The notes under the pieces are model-generated. The model was not told the DNA's origin, made no database searches, and saw only the letters and a program-made list of their open reading frames with translations. A stretch of DNA of 64,000 nt from Anaeramoeba flamelloides (taxonomy: Eukaryota > Metamonada > Anaeramoebidae). The first letter of the stretch is position 1. Every line of letters begins with the position of its first letter. Position numbers and translations under genes: made by a program. Below, one piece after another: positions 10,300-21,400 of this stretch. The stretch covers positions 17,608,001 through 17,672,000 of the forward strand of contig JANTQA010000047.1 of the NCBI GenBank assembly GCA_027625915.1, read 5' to 3'.

Positions 10300-11716
10300 G
10301 AGGGCCTATACATTAACCAATTAAAGAAATTGATAAAAAAGCCTAAAAATATGGTATTGATTTCTAAAAGTTCTATTATTTAAAAAGAAATTCTAAAAAA
10401 GAAGGATCAAATTGGAAAATTTCTCTCAAAAAATAGAGTAAATTTAGAAGAAAATTTTTATCCTCAAAAAAACAAAAAATTTCAAAAAAATTGAGAATGT
10501 TATGGAAAATTTTCAACTATTTTCCTGAATAATTTAAATTTTACTGAAAATAACCAGACCTTTACTTTCAAAATTGATTTGAACTTAGGTATACTATTTA
10601 TAGTAGATTGGATGTTGCCTTGGTACAAGAAGTAAAAAAAGCACGGGTAATATTTTGAAACAGGGATTATAGTCTTTTTGCAAGCATTATTTTGATCACT
10701 GTAAGGATTTATAGTGTAATAATATTTATAATACCCATTTTAAAGCTATAGAAGCTATTTGAGGCATGGCACACTAATATCTTTTACATCAAATTACAAC
10801 AAAATATGATTATATAGAAATCTGTGGTGACGCGTATCACTTAAGTTTACAATATTCCGTAAAATTGTCTCAATTTTTCGATTACAATTATCTGATATGA
10901 TCCTACGTTTATATTATTTGTGTTTTAATTATGGAACTCTAAGAAATTAGTATAATGTTTTTATAATGTTTATTCTCCGTTTCTTGGATCTTTCATACAA
11001 TTTGTATTTTCAAAAAAAATAATTAGGTATTTTATTTTGGACCACTTACTAAACTTTTCTGAAAGTATTATTTTGGAAACCGGATGAAAAAACAATCTGT
11101 TTCTGTATTTTTTAAAAAAACATATATGGTATCTTGTTTTATTTGCTCTGTGATCTCAGAATTATAATCAAAATTAAAAGTCTCCTCCAGTAAAAGGGGA
11201 AAATTCTATTCTTGAACTTCAAGGCTTCTAAAAGAGAGATACAAAGACAGTAAAACTTGAAAAATAAAGAGAATAACAAAATCCTTCAAGTTTTTGTACG
11301 TTTTAATGTGATCAAAAGAACACTTGCCCAACAATTAAGATCCCTGTTTTAAAAATATAATCCATGCTTTTTTTTCTAATTGTCATAATTGTACATCCAA
11401 TTCTCTACAGGGTGGTGGTATAACTAGGTTCAAAACAATTTTGAAGATCAATTCCTTGATGATTTCAGTAAAATGTAAATTAGGAATACAATTTGATGAA
11501 AATTATTCCTAATTTTATCAATTTTTTTGAATTTTTTTATTTTTTGATTGATAAAAATTTCTTCTAAATTTACTCTATTTTTTGAGAGAAATTTTCCAAT
11601 TTGATCCTTCTTTTTTAGAATTTCTTTTTAAATAATAGAACTTTTAATAAATCCAATACCATTTTTACTGAGGTTATATTGATTGATTCTTTTATTGGAT
11701 TTATGTAGAGGTCCTC
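10300..11716. mobile_element. 1.4 kb non-autonomous element with long inverted arms
   Basis: It is flanked by TA. The outer ends are GAGGGCCTATACATTAA and, inverted, GAGGACCTCTACATAAA. Inverted similarity continues through CCAATACCAT, TTCTAAATTTACTCTATTTT, GATTGGATGT and AAACAGGGAT, so the arms are about 370 bp each (10300-10665 and 11335-11716). The centre of about 670 bp has no frame above 60 codons, but short coding-like patches occur (for example around 10800-10900 plus and 11160-11230 minus). It could be a fold-back-like MITE or a remnant whose transposase has been lost. Confidence 0.65.
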
Positions 11717-12762
11717 TATCACAAAAACACATAGCTTTTTATTCCTAAACACCAATTAAACTTTTTCTACAGTCATGAATTTGACAACAGTAGTTTTACA
11801 GTTAAAGAATTTTCCAAAAATTAAGTTACCAAAAGAAAGGAACAAATTCTAACAACAAAAATTAAGGTTTAATTTGGTTTTTCTATTCTTTCTAAAGAAA
11901 TTCATCACAAAGAGCATTTAGCTTTGCAAAAAATTTATTATCGATCACCAAATTCTAATCGATACACTACCACCCAAACTTCGTTAATTATCGAAATAGT
12001 TTCAATGTTCCTTGATCTAGCCAAAATAATTTTCTGACAGCAGATTGAAATATCCTTGATCTTCCATTTTCAACAAACCATAAAAGATAAACAAATTTTA
12101 GGTTGGGTGCTTTTTGTTTAAAAAAGAGTCAAAAATAACCAAATAGTACAAAATATTAATATTGGCATTTCAAAAAAGGAAGGTTCTGTTTGATGTGATA
12201 AATCTCAAAAAATAAAGTTAAAAACATCAAGTACAACAAAAGTAAAAACTATAACATTCCTCATAATTAAAAATTGTATAAATTAAGGTTTACAAATTCA
12301 AACAACAAATTTATTTGTTCTTTACAAAAAACTTTTTTGTTTTTAAAAATATGTTTTATTTTTTAAACAACAAATTTCGAAACTGTTTCAAAGGTTAGAA
12401 TTTCAGTAAACTATCATCCTGAAACTAAAATTCTTTTTAGTTTTTAGACAAAATTCCAAAAAGGGCAATACATAATATTCTTACACAAATATGAAAAAAC
12501 TTTTTTGCAAGATCTTCAAACAATATCAATGAAAAAAACAATAACCTCAAACCTTCTCGTCTTAACTATTCTTTAATCTAATTTTCGTGTGAGATTTTTT
12601 TTCAAAAAAAGTATTGAGTTTCTTTTCAATTATAAGAATTTTCTCAAAATACCTTCAAAATTAAGTTATCTTGTTATCAACATTAGACTTTCAAATAATG
12701 AAAATTTTTCAAAAACAAAATCATTTTTTTCTTTCTTTTTACAACTTAATAATCAATCTAAA
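11717..12762. other. Gene-free stretch upstream of CAP
   Basis: This is AT-rich DNA with no reading frame or repeat I can support. The final 150 bp before the CAP start is T-rich then A-rich, as usual for promoters in such genomes. No N-terminal CAP domain is visible here. Confidence 0.5.
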
Positions 12763-13085
12763 ATGACCACCAAATTTGATGAAGGCAAAAATGTCTGGAA
12801 TGTAGAAAACTACTCAGGAAACAACAACGTCAAAGTTGTTGTCAAAAACAACAAAGAAATTGTTTCCATCTACAAATGTACTAACAGTGTTTTTGTTATT
12901 TCAAACAAATGTAACAAAATCATTCTTGACAACTGTAAAAAATGCGGTGTCCTTTTTGAATCTACCATTACAGGTAAGGAATCTTTTTCTTTCTCTTCTT
13001 GATCACATGAAATTCTTTTTTTTGTTTTTTCAAGATTTTTCTCCTTTTAGTTTTTTTTTCTTTAATTTTTCGTTTTACTTTTTTC

Positions 13086-13116
<31 letters not shown>

Positions 13117-13555
13117 TTCAAAATTCAGAAACTTTTTTTTTTTATATATATTTTTTTTTCTTCTTCTTGACTCATTTATTTTTTATCTTCAAAACGATTC
13201 TTATAACGTTCCAAATTAATTTAATTTTCTTTCCTTTTTTCTTTATTTTTTTTAATTTTTTGACAACCAAATTTAAAAAATAGGTGTTGATGTTGTAAGA
13301 TCAAGTGGATGTCAAATTCAATGTAAAGTTAGTGTACCATCATTCAGCATTGATAACTCCGATGGAATCACAGTCTTTTTAACACAAGAAAACTACTCAA
13401 CCATCCAATTTTACACAAGCAAATCCTCTGAAACTAACATTACAGTTGCTGGTGCCAGTGAAGAAGAAGACCCAAAAACATACATCATCCCATCCCAATT
13501 CATTTCCAAATTTGTTGATGGAAAATTCACCACAAAAGAAGTTTCACATATATAA
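12763..13555 (+). CDS. Cyclase-associated protein, C-terminal (C-CAP/CARP) domain only
   Basis: Exon 1 is 12763-12973, the intron 12974-13283 (GTAAGG...AAATAG, 310 bp, very T-rich), and exon 2 13284-13555. The joined protein has 160 residues. It matches the beta-helical CAP C-terminal domain along its whole length: the phrase VSIYKCTNSVFVI...KIILDNCKKCGVLF is the CARP signature, followed by a second repeat (VPSFSIDNSDGITVFLT) and a C-terminal PEQF-like PSQF. This domain binds ADP-actin monomers and recharges them with ATP in the cytoplasm. The N-terminal cyclase-binding and proline-rich regions of animal, yeast and Dictyostelium CAP are absent; short CAPs of this kind are known in apicomplexans. 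ATG 12763 is chosen because upstream frame extension contains no ATG. Confidence 0.92.
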
Positions 13556-14037
13556 ACAGTCGTAAATTGAAAAATTGTCTCTTCTCGCTTGATTCAATGA
13601 TCAAAAGTACAAAAAATCAAAAAAAAAAATCAAAACAATTGAGTTCCTTTAATGGTTTTTTTCAAAAACAAAAAAAAATTAAAAGAAAAAGTCAAACAAT
13701 ATAAGTGATCTCTTTTTCTCAAATAATTAATAAAAAAATTTTCCATTTTACTCTGATTGTGATACCGAGTAAACTTATTTTTTTTTTTTGCTTTATCTTT
13801 TTTCTCTACACAAGCCTAAACATGATGTGTCTATTTTCAGAGTTTTGATTTTTTTGTTTTGGATTTTTAGTTAGATAATATTGAATCTTGGAAACATGAG
13901 AATTCTGTATTGGCTAAATTTGTGTCTTCTAATTCAAAGAATGTTTTGATAAATAACCTCTTGGCAGGTATAGTCACTGTGTTTTTTTAAACTTAATTGA
14001 GTTTCTGCTATTTTTCAAGTTTCAGTAAATTTTTTTT
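13556..14037. other. 3' flank of CAP
   Basis: This holds the CAP 3' untranslated region, with A-rich stretches and AATAAA-like sequence near 13725, followed by AT-rich spacer. No gene is supported. Confidence 0.4.
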
Positions 14038-14041
14038 TTAA

Positions 14042-14825
14042 GGGACTAACGACACCCTAAATTAGTTGCTAATTAAAGTATGTTGTAATTAAGATGTAAA
14101 TGATTTGAGTGCTAATTTATCCTCATGGCTCTAAAAACTCCTATTATAAATCTTATTGAACAATTAATTATTATATATTGGAGTAAATATCACAATTAAA
14201 AATTTTAATTGGAAATTTTTTTTTTAATTTCTTTACCAAATCTAAAAATAGAAACTCAAAATAATAGTATTTCACTTTTGATTAATTCATATTTAGAGCT
14301 TCCAAAAGTAACTATTTATTCAAATTTTTAATTTCAAAGATCAACCCAATAATCATGAAACATAAAAAACCTAAAGAAATGATTGGTTTTTTTTTTTTTT
14401 TTTATTTTTTTTTTTTATAAAAGCTAATTGGAACATAAATATTAATCCAATCTTTGAGGAATAGTTAGTAAAAATAAGTTCCTGACTTAATAATTTAATT
14501 TTATAAAAAAATTGACATTTTTTTTAGCAACTAATCCACATTTCGAGACATTTTTAAGATATTATTTTAACTTACAAATCTCTAACCTACCAATCCAATC
14601 TTTAAATTTATTATGAAATGTGATTTTTTTATGAAATTGCTGGGTTTTTTACTAATATAATAGATCCTCTTTAATTGAAAAGATCAACAAATATTAATAT
14701 TTTACTAATCGATTTTTTAGAGACATTTGGACCATGTAACACTAATGCGATTTACAACACCAATAACAGGATACAATAATATAAGTTTCCTTCTTATTAG
14801 AATTCAATCCTTCGGCGTTTAAAAT
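14042..14825 (+). mobile_element. TTAA-flanked repeat, copy A
   Basis: This directly repeats 15096-15844 with about 70-80 percent similarity by eye: GGGACTAACGACACC, TAATTAAAGTATGTTGTAATT, CCTCATGGCTCTAAAAACTC, AATCTAAAAATAGAAAC, TTGCTGGGTTTTTTACTAAT. The left edge sits at TTAA (14038-14041). The right edge is eroded. It has no coding capacity. Confidence 0.7.
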
Positions 14826-15095
14826 CCCTAAAATTTGAAAAAATATTTTCTTTTTCTTTGGAATGTAAACGTTTTATTTTAGTATTTAGCTGATCGATCT
14901 TCTCCCGGTTATGGGTTTTAATAATGGTTTTCGAAAATCAAAAAGGTAATTTTTTTTTAGTTATTTTTTTTTTTCCGAAATCTAAATTTATGGGGGAAGG
15001 GCTAATGAATGGGAAGGCATTTAATACTGATAAATTAACTTAAATATTCTAAAATTTTAGCTTCATTTTTCATTTTATAAATTTTCTTACCTTAA

Positions 15096-15844
15096 GGGAT
15101 TAGCGTCACCATATCTTTCTCTATAATCAAAGTATGTTGTAATTGGGTATAAATGGTATTAGTAACCATGGCTCAATTAGTTCTAAAAAGTCTATTATAA
15201 ATTTTATTACACAATAAATAATTACATTTTTTACTAAGGATCATTATTTAAAAATTTTCATTTTGAAATTTTTTTTTTTAATTCCTTTTTCCAAATCTAA
15301 AAATAGAAACCCAAAATAAAGTATTTTGGTATTTAATAATTAAAATTTAGAACTTCCAAAAGTAACTATTTTTATAATTTTTGAATTCCAAAGATTAACT
15401 CAATAATCATCAAAATAAAAACCCAACGACTGATTAACTTTATTTTCTCTTGATAAAGCTGCTTGTAGCATCAATATATTTCCCTGATTTGAGAAATAAT
15501 TTGTCAAAAAAAATTTATTTGTTAATTATTTCATTTTTTTGTATATAAAGATTTTTTTAGTAACTAATATACATTTCGCCACAAATTTAAGAAAGATTTT
15601 TGTGACTTTGTAGTCTGAATATTGATAATTCAACATTTAAATTTATGGCGAAATACAGATTTTTTTCTGAAATTGTTGGGTTTTTTTACTAATACATAGA
15701 TCATTTTTAATAGATGAGATCAACAAATAATACTACTTGACTAATGGATTTTTTGAAGGCATTTGAACGATGTAAAATTAATGTATTTACACCCAATAAT
15801 AACATACTTAGTTCCTAGGCTTCTCCTTGGTAGAACCTAACCCC
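15096..15844 (+). mobile_element. TTAA-flanked repeat, copy B (best ends)
   Basis: This 749 bp element has TTAA immediately before and after. The ends are short inverted repeats, GGGATTAG and CTAACCCC. An inner hairpin joins ATTTCGCCACAAATTTAA to TTAAATTTATGGCGAAAT. TTAA target duplication is typical of piggyBac-like elements and some other superfamilies; the ends are too short to decide. No transposase frame is present, so it is non-autonomous. Related copies lie at 14042, 28877 and, inverted in part, 9455. Confidence 0.7.
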
Positions 15845-16419
15845 TTAACTTGGAATAAAGTAATTTATCGAGGGAATTGTCAAAAAACTTTCTAAAATTA
15901 GTTGGAATTCGTACAATTCTTTGTTTAAATCTGTTTATAAAGCAGAGTTAAAAGATTTGTAAAAGGGCAATCTAATCAATTTTTATTAGATTTTTTTGAA
16001 CTTAATCTTTAAGAATTTAACTATTTGTGTTGTCAATTAAAATATTAATTTCCCATCCACTCGGTTCTTTAATGGAACTAATTATCATAAAAAAAATAAA
16101 CTTTAACCATTTTTTTCACTTTTTAATAACTTCATTCACAATCGAACTTATTCGTGAATAATGGATCTTGGATCAAAAATTATTTTTTTGAGATATTTTC
16201 CCATTAAAGTTGGTAAATCCAATTTTCTAAAAAAAAGAGATTTTTTTCTAATTTAATAGTAAAAAAGTTGAATATTTTTTTTTAACAGTTAAGGGTTCAT
16301 AAATAAATATTTAAAAAGTATTTTAAATTTATTAATTATTCTTCAAATGGAGAATCCCTTATTTTGATTATTAAATAATTATTTATTGGTTTAAATTGAA
16401 TAAAAATTAATATTTTATT
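15845..16419. other. AT-rich spacer
   Basis: No gene or clear repeat is seen. It separates the TTAA element from the hairpin array. Confidence 0.4.
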
Positions 16420-17240
16420 TGATTTTCCGTTAGGTTTTCCAAAATTTAAAAGAATAGAGTAAAATTAAAGATTTTACTCAATTCTTTTGAATTTTGGAAA
16501 ATCACGTTTAGCTTTTCTTTAGTTTTCTATTTATTTGGAAAATCTATAGATTTTCGTTAGCTTTTTTTTTAATTTTTGAAATAAACAGAAAATTTTAATA
16601 AATTTTTGGTTTATTTCAAAAAGTAAAAAAAAACCTTGAACACTTTACTAATAAAACAGAAAACCTCAAGAAAAGCACTGTTAGGTTTTTTTTTACTTTT
16701 TGAAATAAAAAGAAAATTTAATAAAAATTCTTTGGTTTATTTCAAAAATTAAAAAAAACCTAGGCACTCTACGGCACTTTACGGACACTCTCGTTAGGTT
16801 TTTTTAATTTTTGAAATAAACAGAAAATTTTTGAAATTTTGGGTTTATTCCAAAGAGTAAAAAAAACCAAGGACATTTTCATTGTTGTTTTTTTTCTAAA
16901 TTTTGGTTTATTCCATAAAGTATTAAAAAAAAACCTAAGAGGTGAATAGTTAATTTCCCTGAACGAAAAAGAATTGAGAAAAATCTTTGACTTTTATCCA
17001 TTCCCTTGAACCCTGGAAAACAGTACCAGCTTTTTATATGTATATATTTATAATTAAAACCAATAGCTTTTATATATAAAGCAGAAAACCACACAGAAAA
17101 CTAGATACTTGAAGGCAACCTATGGACATTTCTGTTGTATTTTTCCAGATTTCAAAAGAATTGGGTAAATAAAAAGAGTTTTCTCAATCCATTTGAATTC
17201 TAGAAAACCTAGGCAACCGGTGGCACTTTGTGGCATATAA
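16420..17240. repeat. Hairpin array A
   Basis: At least four near-perfect hairpins follow one another: 16435-16501 (TTTTCCAAAATTTAAAAGAA with its inverse), 16562-16634, 16682-16762 and 16796-16868. The last three share the stem TTTTTGAAATAAACAGAAAA and T8/A8 outer edges ending GTTAGG/CCTAAC or GG/CC. Between them lie recurring linkers (GGCACTCTACGGCACTTTAC; AAACAGAAAACCTCAAGAAA; GAAAATCTAT.GATTTTC). Short open frames across the array are by-products. There is no coding evidence. Confidence 0.8.
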
Positions 17241-17715
17241 AATTACCCGAAAACACTTGAAAGAACTTCTCGAGAATTTACAAGTGGGATAAAACCCCGA
17301 TAAAAAGATTATCAAGATAAATAAAAAGAAAAACCCAATTTATTAGAGTAATACTGAGATAAACAGCCGACAATGTTCATTTTGATCTGAATTGAAGTTC
17401 CCAATAAAATTCCAAGAAAAATCAACATCATTTCTCTACAATCATTTTCATTGTTTCAGTAACATTATAACAATTTTTTTTTACTAAGTGGCTATCGATC
17501 TTTTAATAAAAAAAAAATTGAAAATAAATTATATTATCCAAAAAAAAAAAAAAAAAAGTAAAAATATAAAAAATAATTTAAATTATGAAATTTACAAAAT
17601 TAATATTTTCTTCGAATATCCATTCAACGCCTTTAAACATACGCAATTCACATATAAAAACCTTACACCTTTGACTGAAAAATGGTTTGGATTGATAAAA
17701 TGAATTTTCACAAAG
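17240..17715 (-). repeat. Companion repeat next to array A (reverse orientation)
   Basis: Read on the minus strand it follows 22770-23410. Matches include ATCTTGATAATCTTTTTATC, GGGGTTTTATCCCACTTGTA, AATGAACATTGT, ACTTAGT, GATCAATAG-like GATCGATAG, and a far end with CAGTCAAAGG. It lies on the outer side of the array, as at 22.8-23.8 and 33-35 kb. Confidence 0.65.
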
Positions 17716-18482
17716 ATTGTTTTTACATTTTTTCTAATAACAAAATTCAAAAAAAAACAATATTTATTTTTTTGGTTGATCATTTTATTATTTTTGAATA
17801 ATATTTAAAAGTTATTTGATATTTTTTTTTTTAAATTTATTTTTAATTAGCTTTATCTATTAAAAAAGTTTTTATCAATTTAATATGAAAATTTTAAATG
17901 AAATTAAATTATTTTTATTTTTCTTTTTTAAAGTATTTTCTCTTGTCTAAATAAAAGTTTTAGAAAATTATTCATAATAAACCTTTAATTTTGTTCAAAA
18001 GAATTGAATTTAATTATTCTCTTAGTTTAATATTTATTGAAATTTTGACTGAAAAAAAAAAAAATGAAAATCTCTCATTAATCAATTTTATTTTTTTAAA
18101 TTTTTTTATCCTAAAATTAAACACATTGTTTTGAGAGTTATTATTAAAAAATAAAAATATTTTGTTTTGTATTACTATTATTGTAATAAAATTTCTAATT
18201 TAAAAAATTAAAAAAAAAATAAAAATCTTGAAAAAAATTTAAAAAATGGATAATTATTATTTTTTTACCAATATTAAAAAAAAAATACAATGACATAACT
18301 ACTTTATCTTTGAACTATTTTGAACTTTTTATTATAATTCAAATCTTGATTTAAAGACAAATAACAAAATAAATATATTAATACATCAATAATCATTTTA
18401 AATCTTTTATTTGAAACCTTGATGGAATTTAGGACAACCTGGGTTACTAAGGGATATATATATATATAAGTATGCACCGAAT
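17716..18482. other. AT-rich 3' flank of SF3B3
   Basis: This is extremely AT-rich DNA between the repeat and the stop codon of the minus-strand SF3B3 gene. A short (TA)n run lies at about 18457-18468. Nothing else is supported. Confidence 0.5.
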
Positions 18483-21400
18483 TTATAAAATTCTATTTCT
18501 TAAATCTTCTATTCTTCTTAATATTTCTGGAACCGAAACCTTTAATTTAGAAGCTATTTTCGTCTGTGTTTCCAAATGTAGGGAACAAAAAAGCTCACAG
18601 AAATCACCATCGATTACCCCTTTACTTGGAAAGTAATAAGAACGCCAAGCTAAATGGTCATTGCCAGAAATTGTAGGTATAGTTTTTCTTAATAACATCT
18701 GCAAGTTTGAAAAAAAGGAAATGTCTTCGTTTGATACAAAGGGCAGTAAAGCACCGAATGTACCCAAGATTGTTGAATAAAAAATGAAACTTGATGCACC
18801 CAACAAAACCTTTTCAATTGAACAGATTATTTCACCTACATGAAAATGAGCGATATTTTCAAAGTCGAGTAATTTATTTTGTTGAAGGATATCTGTACTT
18901 TTATTTTTATTCATTTCAAGCATCTTTTTTGTCCTTGTAGATGATGACGATGATGATGATGAGGTGGAGGACAACGACAATACCTTTTCATTTATTTCTT
19001 CATTTTTGTAAGAGTTTATTTTATTAACAAATAAATTCCCGAATTTATCTCCGGCAAATAGAACATGGTCATCCTGATAATGGGTATTAACAAATCTTGG
19101 TATATTTTCCTTTGCGAATAATGTTAATTGTTGGGTTTGGTTTGAATATTTAAAAATGAAAATACTTTTCGAAATATCACCGACAAATATCAAATTTTTT
19201 TTTTTTTTTATAGATAACGAAACAATAAAAGACAAATTATTTTTTTTTGAATATTCGCTTTTTCTTAATAATTTTTCGTTATCAAATTCATAAATCCTTA
19301 GAATAGGCCCAATACCTGCAATCAATGAATTCCCGTTTGCGCATAAACAATAAGGTATGTTTTCTACTTTAATTTTGGTGGTCAATTGTAATGGTTTGTT
19401 TGACATGATCTTGTAAACAGTAATATATCCAAATTTACATTTCCTTGGAAGTAAAGTTACAGAAACTGCACTACCAACAATTAAAAACAATTCAGAATCT
19501 TTTTTTAAAATACATAAACTAAATCCCACTTCTTCCTTTTCGGTGAATTCTTGGAAATTTACATTGAATTCGTTTGGATCTAGAAAAGCTAAACCAGAAA
19601 TCCAATTATCCTTTAAAGATTTTTTTTTCATTCTTTCATTTTCATTTTCATTTTCATTTTCATCTTTCTCCATTTCCACGTCCACTTCCATTTCAATTTT
19701 AATTTCGTTATTTTTGATTTCTTTTAATTTATTTTCATCATTATCAATATCTTTATCAACAACATTATTCTTTAAAAAATCTCTTAAAATTAAAAAAACG
19801 ATTCCATTTTCTGGGTGGGTTACCATTTTTCTAGGTGTTGTAGTTAATTGGATTAATTCTTCAGAAAAATTTTTACCCAGCTTTTCGATTGTAAAAAATT
19901 TTAATTGGTTTTCGTATAGGCTAATAAATGCTTCTGGTATTGATTCCTGGTTAAAATATGAAATTTGATCAAAATTTTCAGAGCACAGTGGTGTAATTAA
20001 TAATTTTCTATTCCAATTATATAATAACCATATTAAATCTGTTAAGGCAATAATTGAATTTTTCCCCATTATTTTTGTTTTTTTTAATTTTATTGGCTTA
20101 TTTTTACTCAAAAAACGAATTCTCGGGTCATTTAAATTTCCATTCACCCTATCAACAATATATCTAATTAATATTCCATTATCTAAACCCACTATTAAAA
20201 ATAAGGAAGAAGAAGATGCCAATGATGATGATGACGACGACGACTGTGATGTTGATGATATTGTTGTTGTAATTGAAGATGACGATGAGGAATTTGATGA
20301 TGAATTTGAAGATGTTGTTGTAGAAAAGTTGTTATTCTTTGGTAAATTGTATTCAGAATTTTTCATTTCGATTAATGCCAAAGATTCGGGCTTTGATTTA
20401 ATATCTAAAGAACAAAGAGTATGGAGTATGCTACCCTCAGAAAGTGATAAAATTTGTAAAGTATTTGCCCAGCCACCGACAACTAAAAATTGTGATTTTA
20501 ATTTATTGAAATTCATTTGATTGAAAATTTGGTTCTCGTCTGAATTATTATCCACATAATTATAATCTACATTATCACAAATATCCATTGAACAAATTTC
20601 TTCAAAATCGATTTTTTCCCTTTCCGGCAAATTCCCCTCCTTGGTTAATTCAAAATAAACCAATGAACCACCACTTAAATAAACTACAACTTGTAGAGAA
20701 TTGGCAGTACACTGTTCAATAACCTCCTGGCCAGATGTTGTCCAATTAATTATCTCCCCATTGCTTTTTAAATGGCGAATCCCCTCTGGATAAATCTGAA
20801 TAATCGAGTTGTCATACATTAATTTGCATTCTAAGGTCTTTACAGAAGTTTCTAAAAGATTAAAATCATCCACATGGAAAAGATTATCTTCCTTAATTTG
20901 AAATATTTCTGTTTCATTTTCATAAGAAATAATAATATATTCATGATATTTTGATGCTATTTCCGATTTAATTGTCCATAGATTATTAGGTTGATTTTCA
21001 CTTGTCAATTCATATTTTAAAATTTCTGAAATAGGTAACCCATGTCGAAGAATTTGAAAACTTGAATCTTGACTAGTACCACTTAGACAATATAATTTTG
21101 TAGGGGTTTTTTCATATTCATATTCATATTCGATTTCATTTTCCTTATCCTTTTCATTTACCCTTTCATTTTTGTTTTCATTTTTGTTTTTACTTTTATT
21201 TCTTTTTACTTTTTCTTCTTCTTCATTTTTATTGTTGTTTTGAATAATTTGTGAAAATAACAATGGTGAAACATTGCCAATTTCATCAATACATGTAAGA
21301 TGATTATGTTCCAAATCTGGCTTAAATGTTTTCTCATTTATATTTGAAATTTCCCATGATGTAATTTCATAAAAAATATGAGATTCACAATTTGATGGAG

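Noticed and set aside
10300-11716. Virus-like element such as a Polinton, because of the long inverted arms
   Set aside because: It is only 1.4 kb, has TA rather than 6 bp flanks, and shows no polymerase, integrase or capsid frame.
16420-17240. CRISPR-like array
   Set aside because: Units are inverted and variable, with no constant spacer length, and the DNA is eukaryotic.
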